In this document: positions 23,524 to 32,191 of the stretch, piece by piece
Layout: every line of letters starts with the position of its first letter
How positions within the stretch are numbered: the stretch's first letter is position 1
Assembly (NCBI GenBank): GCA_022702705.1
Contig: CM040428.1
Location: forward strand, 97,785,805-97,849,804
From: Papilionanthe hookeriana x Papilionanthe teres
Taxonomy: Eukaryota; Streptophyta; Magnoliopsida; Asparagales; Orchidaceae
Direction: 5' to 3'
DNA: 64,000 nucleotides
Made by a program: the position numbers and the translations under genes
The notes under the pieces: generated by a model
The model's database searches: none
The model's input: only the letters and a program-made list of their open reading frames with translations
Told to the model about the DNA's origin: nothing

Positions 23524-23849
23524 GCGACCTGATGTTTCGAAGAATGAATTCCCATACCTAGAAACACAGGTAGAGTAATCATTCGTAACTGGGTCCAAAC
23601 CCAAAACAAAAAAAATGGATGATAAAATAAAAATCATTAACAAAAAAAATGTGTTAAAAAAAAGCAAATATGTGAAATGATAAAATTTTGATCTTTTCCT
23701 TTAAATCAATTCATTCCTGATCTTTCCTCATCTCTTCCTACTTCCTTTAAATTTTAAAAGGAGTAAATAAAATTTTTCATTGATAAATGTTTTCTTATTG
23801 TTATTGTTCTTAGTACAGCCCTTCATCATTTCCTTGTTTTCACAGGGAA
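23524..23849 (+). other. Spacer between integrase and env-position ORF of element A
   Basis: AT-rich noncoding spacer of about 330 bp. It ends in a long pyrimidine-rich stretch with TTCTTAGTACAG (about 23805-23818) and TTTCCTTGTTTTCACAG (to 23845), the latter being the better acceptor candidate. The same elements stand in the same order in element B (about 58358-58009). No ORF is seen. Confidence 0.6.
23829..23846 (+). promoter_or_regulatory. Putative 3' splice acceptor before env-position ORF (A)
   Basis: Pyrimidine tract ending in TTTTCACAG|G, with AG at 23844-23845 and the ORF's ATG only 4 nt further on (23850). Element B has CTTGTCGCAG|G at 58014-58013 on its strand and the ATG at 58008, again 4 nt on. 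Conserved spacing suggests that the ORF is expressed from a spliced subgenomic RNA, as env genes of retroviruses are. This is inference without RNA data. Confidence 0.5.
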
Positions 23850-24584
23850 ATGTCAAACGGGGGGTTGGTTATGAACTTTAAGAATAGTGTAAGTCTAGCA
23901 CTCGATGAAAAGATGATGAAGGATGGAGCCGTGATTGAAATTGACTCTGATTTCACACCGGTCGGGCTACAATACGAAGAAACTGATTGGACTCCGATTG
24001 ATCAGAAAGAGCTCCGAAGTCATACAGTGATGAAATTGGGTGACCCGAGTCAACCTTCTACTAGTAAGAAAAGAAAAGCAAACACCTCTCATGCAACGGA
24101 AGAGGATAAGAAAGTTAAGTCCGTGGTGGCTACAACAGAAGACAGACTTGTCAGCGCCATACTTATTGAAATTCAAGAGGTGAGGAGAGCCACTCTCACT
24201 CCTACTCAACGAAGAAACAAGAACAGTCACATTCGCAAGATGCTGACCAAGCTGGCAGCAGATCAACAAGAAGAGACAGTCGCTACCATCAGTAGAAATA
24301 CTTCAAAGAGATTGGTTCGTCAGGAAGAAGAAAGGAGGAAGTCAATTTCAAGAACAACAGAAAGGATGAAAGAAATCCCAAGGAAAATTGAAACGGAGAT
24401 AGTACCACGACGCCAGACAGAGCTACTAGTTTTGAAGAGTCTTGTTGCGAAAGCAACCCCAAAGGATGTCCCGACAGAGACTATCCCTGAGGAGCGAAGA
24501 CATGCAGGAGAGCTTGCTGGGGTTGAGCCGTACATCCCGCAGTATGTTACCATACCCCGAGGACTTCAGATAATTCCAGAATAA
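23850..24584 (+). CDS. Env-position ORF, unknown N-terminal domain (244 aa), element A
   Basis: Open for 244 codons from an ATG just after the acceptor. I do not recognise the family. It starts MSNGGLVMNFKNSVSLALDE. A Ser/Thr-rich stretch with basic clusters KKRK (residues 73-76) and KKVK (87-90) looks like a bipartite nuclear localisation signal. Residues about 130-200 are rich in Lys, Arg and Glu, coiled-coil-like. It ends PQYVTIPRGLQIIPE, then a TAA. In element B the corresponding codon is TAT and the frame runs on toward the AlkB domain, so this stop is probably a point lesion that separates two parts of one protein. The ORF has no signal peptide or membrane segment, so it is not an envelope protein. 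Confidence 0.75.
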   Translation: MSNGGLVMNFKNSVSLALDEKMMKDGAVIEIDSDFTPVGLQYEETDWTPIDQKELRSHTVMKLGDPSQPSTSKKRKANTSHATEEDKKVKSVVATTEDRLVSAILIEIQEVRRATLTPTQRRNKNSHIRKMLTKLAADQQEETVATISRNTSKRLVRQEEERRKSISRTTERMKEIPRKIETEIVPRRQTELLVLKSLVAKATPKDVPTETIPEERRHAGELAGVEPYIPQYVTIPRGLQIIPE

Positions 24585-25194
24585 GAGCTGGAGAAATTAC
24601 AACAAGTTGAAAAGAAAACTTTTGAATACTTCGAGATAATTCGAGGCAAGAGGGTCAACATCTTGGAAAAGGAAGAGTTACTATCCAGTGCGGGTGTTAC
24701 TACAACTTTGCAGAAGACAGAAAAGGAAATCCACCAGGGATACTCCGTCACAGTGAGGTGGATCCGATGCCAAGAATTATCAAAAGAATGCTAAAGAGAA
24801 TGGTGACATGGAGGGTATTACCTGCAGATTGCATACCCAATAGCTGCATCATTAACATTTACAAGGAGGGTGACTGCATACCTCCACACATAGACCATCA
24901 TGACTTTGTCAGACCTTTCTGCACAGTCTTTTTGTCAACCAGTGTAATATCATGTTCAGATCTGACCTCCGGATAGTCGGCCCCGAAAAATTCCAAGGGC
25001 CGGTAGAAATACCACTACCAGTAGGTTCCGTCATGGTATTAAAAAGAAATGGAGCGGACATAGCAAAGCATTGCATTTCAGGAGTGCCTGTTGAACGAAT
25101 CTCCATCACTTTCAGAAGAATGGATGATAGAAAGATGCCTTTTCATTTTCAGCCTGATCCAAAGTTGGAAAGTCTCCGGCCCTACGAGCTGTGA
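24585..25194 (+). pseudogene. AlkB-type 2OG/Fe(II) dioxygenase domain (ALKBH9/10-like), element A
   Basis: AlkB-family enzymes remove methyl groups from nucleic acids with Fe(II) and 2-oxoglutarate; plant ALKBH9/10 members act on m6A in RNA. Visible here: GCYYNFAEDRKGNPPGI, SCIINIYKEGDCIPPHIDHH with the iron-binding His (24887-24889) and Asp (24893-24895), PLPVGSVMVLKRNGADIAKH with the distal His (25069-25071), and RISITFR (Arg codons 25096-25098 and 25114-25116) for 2-oxoglutarate. The product would end LESLRPYEL. Defects: the TAA at 24582, an absent stretch of about 140 bp near 24665 relative to element B (changing frame), and a 1-nt loss near 24933. The similarity to plant ALKBH9/10 is from memory of that family. 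A distinct viral AlkB origin seems less likely. Confidence 0.85.
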
Positions 25195-25830
25195 GTTACA
25201 TGGGAGATAGCACGCCTCCAATGCACATCCGTACGACATTCCTGCCAAGGGTGGCTTGGAAGGTGATGTTATTGTCCATGTATCTTTCTATTCAGACGTG
25301 GATTTTGACAAATGCTTTTAGAAGAATCAACAAGCATCTTACACAATCCATTTTGGATTTATGAGGATTGTATGAGATACTGAATTTTCAAGGAAAATAT
25401 CATCATGTTTTGGATCAAGTTGTATAATGTATTTTCAACAGATTGGAATGGGAATGATCATGTCATGTTCTACCTTCACCTCTTTTTGTGCAAATTGACT
25501 GGGAAATGCCATTAAGCTAAATGAACTTAGAACAAAGAACAAAAAGAGAATGAAAATGAATAAGGAACTCCTTCTTTTTAAGAATTTGAACGTCAAAATA
25601 AACTACAAATTAACTTGGACTATAAATAAACAGAAATGAAATTGAATCACAAAGATGAATAAAACAAATCTAAATCTCAGACTGATTTTCATTTTGAATC
25701 CTTCAATTCTAACCATTCAATTCTCCTTCCTCTGTGTGTTAGAGGATTGACTCATCCTATTGAAACAGAGCCACGAACTTTGTTCGATTTGGTTCTGAGG
25801 GCATGGGATTGGGTCCCTCTTTATACAGAT
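25195..25830 (+). other. 3' untranslated region of element A before the repeat array
   Basis: Noncoding, AT-rich. The first ~200 bp (GTTACATGGGAGATAGCACG..., TTACACAATCC...) match 56523-56330 of element B and so belong to the conserved 3' UTR. No ORF is supported. The 133-codon frame beginning at 25747 is mostly repeat-array sequence. Confidence 0.6.
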
Positions 25831-25831
25831 C

Positions 25832-27090
25832 AAATTTCCGAGGCTGGAGCTGAACTTTCAGTTCTCTTCGAGGCTAGAGTCGAACTTCTAGCTCTCTTTC
25901 AAATTTCTGAGGCTGGAGCCGAACTTCCAGTTCTCTTCGAAGATAGAGCCGAACTTCTAGTTATCTTTCAAATTTCTGAGGCTGGAACCGAACTTCCAGT
26001 TTTCTTCGAGGCTAGAGCCGAACTTCTAGCTCTCTTTCAAATTTTTGAGGCTGGAGCCAAACATCCAGTTCTCTTCGAGGCTAGAGCCGAACTTCTAGCT
26101 CTCTTTCAAATTTCCGAGGCTGGAGCTGAACTTCCAGATCTCTTCTAGGTTAGAGCCGAACTTCTATCTCTCTTTCAAATTTAATAAGTTGGAGCCGAAC
26201 TTCCAGTTATCTTCAAGGCTAGAGCCGAACTTCTAGCTCTCTTTCAAATTTCTGAGGCTGGAGCCGAACTTCCAGTTCTCTTCGAGGCTAGAGCCGAACT
26301 TCTAGTTCTCTTTCAATTTCCGAGGTTGGAGCCTAAATTCCAACTCTCTTCTTGAAGCTAGAGCCGAACTTTTAGCTCTCTTTCAAATTTCTGAGGCTGG
26401 AGCCGAACATCCAGTTCTCTTCAAGGCTAGAGCCGAACTTCTAGTTCTCTTTCAATTTCTAAGGTTGGAGCCTAAATTCCAACTCTCTTTTTGAAGCTAG
26501 AGCCGAACTTCTAGCTCTCTTTCAATTTCTGAGACTGGAGCAGAACTTCCAGTTCTCTTTGAGGCTAAAGCCAAAATTATATTTCTCTTTCAATTTCCGA
26601 GGCTGGAGCCGAACTTCCAATTCTCTTCGATGCTAGAGCCAAACTTCTAGCTCTCTTTCAAATTTTCGAGGCTGGAGCCGAACTTCCAGTTCTCTTCGAG
26701 GCTAGAGCAGAACTTCTAGCTCTCTTTCAAATTTTTGAGGTTGGAGCCGAACTTCCAGTTCTCTTCGAGGCTAGAGCCAAACTTCTAGTTCTCTTTCAAA
26801 ATTCTAAGGCGGAAGCCGAACATCCAGTTCTCTTCGAGGCTAGAGCCGAACTTCTAGCTCTCTTTCAAATTTTTGAGGCTGGTGCCGAACTTCCAGTTCT
26901 CTTCGAGGCTAGAGCCGAACTTCTAGCTCTCCTTAAAATTTTCGAGGATGGAGCCTAAATTCCAACTCTCTTCTTCAAGACTAGAGCCTAAATTCTAGTT
27001 CTCTTCAAATTCCAACTCTCTTCTTGAGGCTAAAGCCTAGATTCTAATTCTCTTCAAATCCTGAGGATGGAACCTAGGTTCCGACGCTCA
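25832..27090 (+). repeat. Hairpin tandem array in 3' UTR of element A (~36 half-units)
   Basis: About 18 units of 68-69 bp, each made of two similar halves: GAGGCTGGAGCCGAACTTCCAGTTCTCTTC-like and GAGGCTAGAGCCGAACTTCTAGCTCTCTTTC-like (shown here only as partial motifs: CTGGAGCCGAACTTCCAG and CTAGAGCCGAACTTCTAG). Each half is an imperfect inverted repeat with a 5 bp stem (CTGGA/TCCAG or CTAGA/TCTAG) around a GCCGAACT loop. Degenerate units (ATTCCAACTC, ATTCTAATTC) lie at the right end. The array lies between the AlkB region and the PPT side, the position where Tat elements often carry variable tandem repeats. Confidence 0.9.
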
Positions 27091-27454
27091 CCTCAAATCC
27101 CAGATTTCCGCTATATCCCTCTTAAAAAAATCTTGAATCGAACTTCAATCAGAATTGAAACTCAAACCAAAATCCAAACTCACACATTAAAACTTGAAAT
27201 AGAAAATGTAACGAATCTAAAATTGAATCTCTCTAGATCTTGTGGTCTAGAATTTACCTCCTTTTCCCTTCCCCAGCGAGAGTTCTGGAATCTTCAGTCT
27301 CGGAGATTTACCTGTTACTCCCCAGCGGAAATTTTTCTGCTCTTCGTTCTAAGTATGTCACTTAGACGTCTGTGTTGGTTCTGTTGATCTTTTCGGTCAA
27401 CGCCAATACGCGCGGTGTGCTCAATTAGCACACCATACCTATTGGTGATCTATT
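27091..27454 (+). other. 3' end of internal region and PPT zone of element A
   Basis: Noncoding. Contains the stem-loop. A clear polypurine tract is not visible here: the bases just before the LTR read CTATTGGTGATCTATT. Element B has TATTGGGGGTCCATT in that place, so the G-run was probably mutated in A. Confidence 0.5.
27405..27440 (+). promoter_or_regulatory. Conserved stem-loop just before the 3' LTR (A)
   Basis: GGTGTGCT (27414-27421), loop CAATT, AGCACACC (27427-27434): a perfect 8 bp stem. Outer bases CCAATA and TATTGG can extend it. Element B has the same stem with another loop (54387-54367 on the + strand, - strand sense). Position is upstream of the expected polypurine tract. Confidence 0.7.
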
Positions 27455-29617
27455 TGTTGACCTCATTTTTTATGAGGTCTGATCTCTCTCCTTAGTACTT
27501 AGGATCTAGCCTTAGGCTTTCCCTTTGACTATCCTAGAGGACTAGAGATGCAACCCATCACTTAGAAACTCAAAACACTTCCTGACTCCCTTCAAACCCC
27601 ACAGGTTTGATTGTAAACCCCTAAGCCACTTGGAGGGTTAAAATCAAATGTGAAGGTTTAAAGGATGAGTTTCCTATAGCACGCTTTGGCCTTAGGAGTA
27701 CCCTGGGTGGCCTGGTCTGGTGGAGGTAAGCTTGCACACACCACACTCCCACACACACACATTCAAAAACCCTAAAACTACCTTTAGCCAATTTGACTTC
27801 CTGACTCATGTAGGCAATTCATATGGATGGACCTCAACCCCTAGGCCGCTGGCTAAGAGGGTTAGGAACAACATAGTGAATGTCTAAAATGAGTCATCTC
27901 ATGGCTTTTGTGAGCTTAATATGACTTCATGGCTCAACCAAAATGATTTCATTTCACTTACACTTAATCAATATCCATTTTTCCCAAATTTCAATTTTTG
28001 ACCCCCGGGCCCTAAACCCACCAAGCCTACCAAATGCCCTTGAAATTGCCCAAAATATGCAAAATTGCCTAAATTACCCAAAATTCCTCAAAACCAATCC
28101 TAAACATTTACCCTCAGTCAAATTGATCATCCATGGCCAAATATGCCAAAAATTCCAAAAATACCCCTTAATACCCTCCAAATACCCAAAATACCCTTTT
28201 AACCCAAAAATTCAAAAAATTCAAACAATTCCCAGAAAATTCTAGAAAATCTCAAATATTCCCAATTTCATTTTGTTCAACTACACCATAAGCCAATTTT
28301 GTCAATTTAACCCACTTTTACCAAAACCCCCAATTTGACCTATTTTTAACCTAAGTGGACCCAATGTCCCACCAAACCAATTCAATTGACCTCAATTTTG
28401 ATCCAATTCAATTCTAAACTTCAATTAAATATCCCCAATACCAATTTAGACCAAATCTAAGCCTAATCTTACAAATATGTGAATCTAATTTCAATTTGAA
28501 GCTTAAAGCCCAATTTTGGCCCATGACTTAAACCTAGTCCAACCCAATCCAATTCAACTCCAATTAGCCCCAAATCTTTTCCTAAACCTTTCTAACATCC
28601 CCACAAACAAAACACTAACTTGATTTTCCCCAAATATGAACCTAAACTCCACCCAAACCTAGCCCAAAACCAAAATCCCCTAAATTGGCCTAAACCCAAA
28701 CCTAACCCAAATAGGCCCAAATCCCTAAATCAAAGCCCAACCAAAGTTAAAAACTCCTTATCACACCCCCATAAAAATTTTTCAACATCAATTTTACATC
28801 AAACCCAACATTGGACCAACCTTAACCTAAGTTGGCCCAATTTGATCCATTTTGAACCCATTATCAAAAAGGCCCAAATTGAACCCATTTCAACTCTAAA
28901 TGACACCAAATATTTTCCAAATCACTCATGATACATCCCTAAACTAAACCAAACATTTATTTGGCATGGTAATTCACAAAACTTTCATCCAAAAGCCCAT
29001 TTTAAAATCTAAAAGCCCACTTCCGAAAAGCCTTTAAAAGCTCATTTTCATCAAATTCAAAAAGCCCAAAGCTTATTCTAAAAACCATGTGAAATTCCCA
29101 TCATCGTCCTTTTAATTGAAATCATCCCTAAGTCCTAAATCAATAATCAAATAATTCCAAATCAAGCCTCATGCTAATTTCCCCTAAATCCACCAAAAAT
29201 CCCAAAACCCATTTTCATAAAATTGAGCCAAGCCATGGGCAAGCCATTGGCTAGCCATGAAGCCATCCTTAAGCCCCAGGGGAATTCGTCGGCTTATAAA
29301 ATTGGTTCGCAGACCAAACAGATGTCACAAATCTTCTAGTTTATTTAATCGAGCCCCATCTTCAAGCAGTGCGTCTATTCCTCAGAATAGATACACGGTT
29401 TGTGATGCGGTGCTCGTTAATATAAACTATTTGGCATGTGAGATCGGTTTAATTTCACATCTTATAATTTTTCAAATTTAAAATTATTTTCAAAATCAAA
29501 TGCTACTTTCAAAATTATATGTATATTGAAATTAAATTTAAAATTTAAAATTCACCGACAACTTATGTAGGCAACCCATTTTCAAAACACACAACCTAAC
29601 AAAAAAATATGTCGACA
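27455..29617 (+). repeat. 3' LTR of element A with ~5.2 kb internal deletion
   Basis: Starts TGTTGACCTCATTTTTTATGAGG and ends TGTCGACA. It follows the 5' LTR (7298 onward) for about 1.8 kb, then jumps near 29277 to sequence matching 14291 onward. The TATA box, donor site and CpG islet are missing from it. The two LTRs show many single differences, so the insertion is not recent. The right end is flush against the Athila LTR remnant. Confidence 0.85.
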
Positions 29618-29713
29618 CCAATTTATAAAATCATAATTTTCATATCTAAATCATCAGCACATATATTCAGTGTGGAGCCAAGTTTTTGGCGCACATATAT
29701 TTATCGGGGATCA
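29618..29713 (+). repeat. 5' LTR remnant of (+) Athila
   Basis: Matches the end of the 3' LTR (about 40836-40931): AAATCATCAGCACATATATTC, TGGAGCCAAGTTTTTGG, and TTTATCGGGGATCA. Everything upstream is gone, replaced by the end of element A. Confidence 0.85.
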
Positions 29714-29719
29714 AGTTTT

Positions 29720-29737
29720 TGACGCCGTTGCCGGGGA
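29720..29737 (+). other. Primer binding site of (+) Athila (tRNA-Asp type)
   Basis: TGACGCCGTTGCCGGGGA, one base off TGGCGCCGTTGCCGGGGA, the Asp-tRNA-complementary site typical of Athila/Cyclops elements. It lies 6 bp after the LTR end. Confidence 0.85.
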
Positions 29738-29849
29738 GATTAATTGAAACTGCATTTTTAAAGAAAATTAAGAAAATTTTAAATTTTAACTTTTCTTTAT
29801 TTTTGTTATTGTGCTGTGTTTTGTTTTATTTTATTGTTTCATGTGTAGT

Positions 29850-31169
29850 TCATGTTTTGGGGGACTTGTGCCTTACGATTCTGAATTAGAAAGAACTATA
29901 AAAAAAATAAAAAAATAAAAAAATATAGAAAAGGATAAAAATACTCAAGAAATAGCAAATCATCAAAATCAAAATGTTGGCATCCATCAAGAATTCAGAC
30001 CTTTAAGAGATTATGCTAACCCTACAGTAGATGAACTTCATGATAGTATTCAACACCCTACTGTAGCTGCTAATTCCTTTGAACTTAAAACTATTATTAT
30101 CCAAATGATGTTTAATAATTAGTTTGGGGGAGCAACGACTGAAGATCCTAATTAGCATCTTACTAATTTTCTAGAGTTGTGTGCTACTTTTAAATATGAT
30201 GGTGTTTCGGATGATGCTATCAAACTCAGAATTTTTCCTTTCTCACTAAGGGATAAAGCTAAGATATGTTTAAATTCGTTAGCACCTGGATCTATCAGAA
30301 CTTGGGGTGATTTAGCACAAAAATTCCTTGCAAAATATTTTCCACCATCGAAGAATGCGAAGTTAAGAAATGATATTACATCTTTTTGTCAGTTTGAAGG
30401 TGAATCAATATATGAAGCATGAGAAAGATTAAAAGATTTCCTTAGGAAATGTCCACATCATTCGATACCAGATTGGTTAATAATTCAAACCTTTTACCAT
30501 GGATTAGTTGGATCTCTTAGATCAATTATCAATGGTGCTCCTGGTGGATCATAATGTCTACAGTTTCTTGATGCTTATGCTTTAATTAAAGAAATGGCTA
30601 CTAATAATTTCCATTGTCCTTCTGAAAGGTTAAATCCTAAAAAGGTAGCCAGTGTTCATGACAATGATACTTTTGCAATGTAAGCAAATTAAGTTGTTGC
30701 AATTTTAAGAAAGATAGACCAATTTGGGATGAATTTTTCTCAGCCAAATTCCATGATTAAAGAAAATTCATTAGGCTAAATGGTTGATTCTTATTCTCCA
30801 CCAGAAATTTTGAATGTTATAAACAAGCCTAATAACCCATATTCCAATTATTATAACTCAAGTTGGAAGAACCATCCAAACTTTAACCAGAATACCAATA
30901 ATTAGGGTGGTATTAATCAATAATGGGGGAACCACCAAGTAAACCCATTGGGGAACCGGAACAACCAAGGAAATAATAATTATAGACTAACCTATCCTCT
31001 AAGTTTTAACAATTCTTTACAATTAAAGGAGAAAAAATTTTCTATTGAAGAAGCGGTGTCACATTTGGGAAATCAATTGGAAAATCAAGGTGCAACCATC
31101 AGAAATATTGAAAATCAATTGGGGAAAATTGAAAATTCATTAAGAAATAGATCCAAGGAATGCTTCTAA
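29850..31169 (+). pseudogene. gag: gag of (+) Athila
   Basis: Capsid polyprotein. One frame can be followed over about 1.3 kb through roughly nine stops, so decay is mainly by point mutation. The retrotransposon gag core is at about 30100-30540: LCATFKYDGVSDDAIKLRIF, FPFSLRDKAKICLNSL, WGDLAQKFLAKYFPPSKNAK, then FYHGLVGSLRSIINGA. The longest open piece is 30177-30422. A Gln/Asn-rich C-terminal part (30948-31169) contains a heptad-like segment with LGNQLENQGATIRNIENQ. The frame then shifts before the AIQLRSGR motif at about 31210 that usually links gag to protease. Confidence 0.85.
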
Positions 31170-31243
31170 GTAATACTGAAGTGAATCTAAGAGATAAAAA
31201 TAAAGAGAATGTAAAAGCAATTCAACTGAGAAGTGGAAGATAG

Positions 31244-32191
31244 TTGGAAGGTAGAGTTCAGAAAGAAGAGATTAAATATCCAAAAGAGGACGCTCTGAAA
31301 GGTTTAGGAAGACCAATTTCTCCACCTAAGGATGATTTGGAAAAGCCACCACCTCCATTTCCTCATAGACTTCGTCAACAAAAGTTTGATAAGCAATTTT
31401 CAAAATTCTTAGAGATATTTAAGAAGCTTACCATTAATATTCCATTTGCCAAAGCCTTAGAACAAATGTCGAGCTATGTGAAATTTATGAAGGATATTCT
31501 CAACAAAAAGAGGATGTTTGAAGATAATGAGATAGTTGTACTTAGTGAGGAGTACAGTGCAATAATTCAAAAGAAGTTTTCTGAAAAGCTTAAAGATCCT
31601 GGTAGTTTCACAATTCCATGTGCAATCAGAGACAGATTCTATGGAAAAGCTTTATGTGATTTGGGTGCAAGCATTAACCTTATGCCTCTGTCAATATTCA
31701 AAAGACAGGGATTAGGAGAAATATCCCCAAATACTATAACTCTGCAATTAGCATATCATTCAATCACATATCCGAAAAAAGTTATAGAAGAAGTTTTGGT
31801 TAAAGTGGATCAATTTATCTTTCCTGTTGATTTCATTGTACTTGATATGAAGGAAGATAAAGAGATACCCATCATTTTGGGAAGACCTTTCCTAGCCATA
31901 GAAAAAGCAATGATAGATGTACAAAAAGGGGAATTAACGATGAGGGTTAATGATCAAACTGTTACATTCAATATTTTGAATTTGATGAAATATCCTGCAA
32001 GAGGTAAAAATGATGAATGTTCTAGGATGAATGTTATCAGATATTTGAGTGAATGTCATTTCCAGTCAACTTATGAAAAAAAAAACATGAAAGAGAAGAA
32101 TAGGAACATAAGCAAGAAGAGGGGTTACATTATTCTGAAGATTTTCAAGATGAAGAATCAAATTATGTTAATGAAAATTTTGAATTATTAG
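31244..32191 (+). CDS. Aspartic protease of (+) Athila (315 codons open)
   Basis: Open for 315 codons. A proline-rich segment (residues about 23-42) leads to a helical linker. The retropepsin core has CDLGASINLMPLS with the active-site Asp-Leu-Gly-Ala-Ser at residues 139-143, where Asp-Ser/Thr-Gly is usual, and the conserved PIILGRPFLA in its second half. The ORF then runs into low-complexity lysine-rich sequence near 32080-32190, after an A-run at about 32079-32086, which looks like a frame slip. It is part of a Gag-Pol reading frame, not an independent gene. Conservation of the protease fold signatures over 300 residues without a stop makes this the best preserved ORF of this element. Confidence 0.8.
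   Translation: MEGRVQKEEIKYPKEDALKGLGRPISPPKDDLEKPPPPFPHRLRQQKFDKQFSKFLEIFKKLTINIPFAKALEQMSSYVKFMKDILNKKRMFEDNEIVVLSEEYSAIIQKKFSEKLKDPGSFTIPCAIRDRFYGKALCDLGASINLMPLSIFKRQGLGEISPNTITLQLAYHSITYPKKVIEEVLVKVDQFIFPVDFIVLDMKEDKEIPIILGRPFLAIEKAMIDVQKGELTMRVNDQTVTFNILNLMKYPARGKNDECSRMNVIRYLSECHFQSTYEKKNMKEKNRNISKKRGYIILKIFKMKNQIMLMKILNY

Larger units (their letters stand above)
7298..29617 (+). mobile_element. Element A: Tat/Ogre-like Ty3/Gypsy LTR retrotransposon with captured AlkB domain
   Basis: Full-span element of about 22.3 kb, the size class of Ogre-type elements. Both ends carry TGTTGACCTCA...GAC(A) LTR termini, at 7298 and 27455 (starts) and 14638 and 29617 (ends). Internal order is ORF1-like, gag, protease, RT, RNase H, second RNase H, integrase, an env-position ORF region with an AlkB-type domain, hairpin-repeat array and 3' LTR. 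All ORFs carry stops or frameshifts, so it cannot move on its own proteins. There is no target-site duplication, and the 3' LTR lacks about 5.2 kb of middle sequence. Element B on the other strand is a sister copy. Confidence 0.85.

Noticed and set aside
24585..25194. AlkB region as a fragment of a host ALKBH gene or of a plant RNA virus
   Set aside because: It stands at the same place in two elements next to integrase and a family 3' UTR, without visible introns, so it belongs to the element. Residues resemble plant ALKBH9/10 more than the viral type as I know them, but this needs a phylogeny.
23850..25194. Env-position ORF of element A as an envelope gene
   Set aside because: No signal peptide or transmembrane segment. 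It has NLS-like clusters and an enzyme domain instead.
25747..26148. 133-codon ORF with a 23-residue repeat (SEAGAELPVLFEARAELLALF-like)
   Set aside because: It is the hairpin array read in one frame: the unit is about 69 bp, a multiple of three, so the frame stays open by arithmetic. It is not kept in element B, where the unit is 37 bp.
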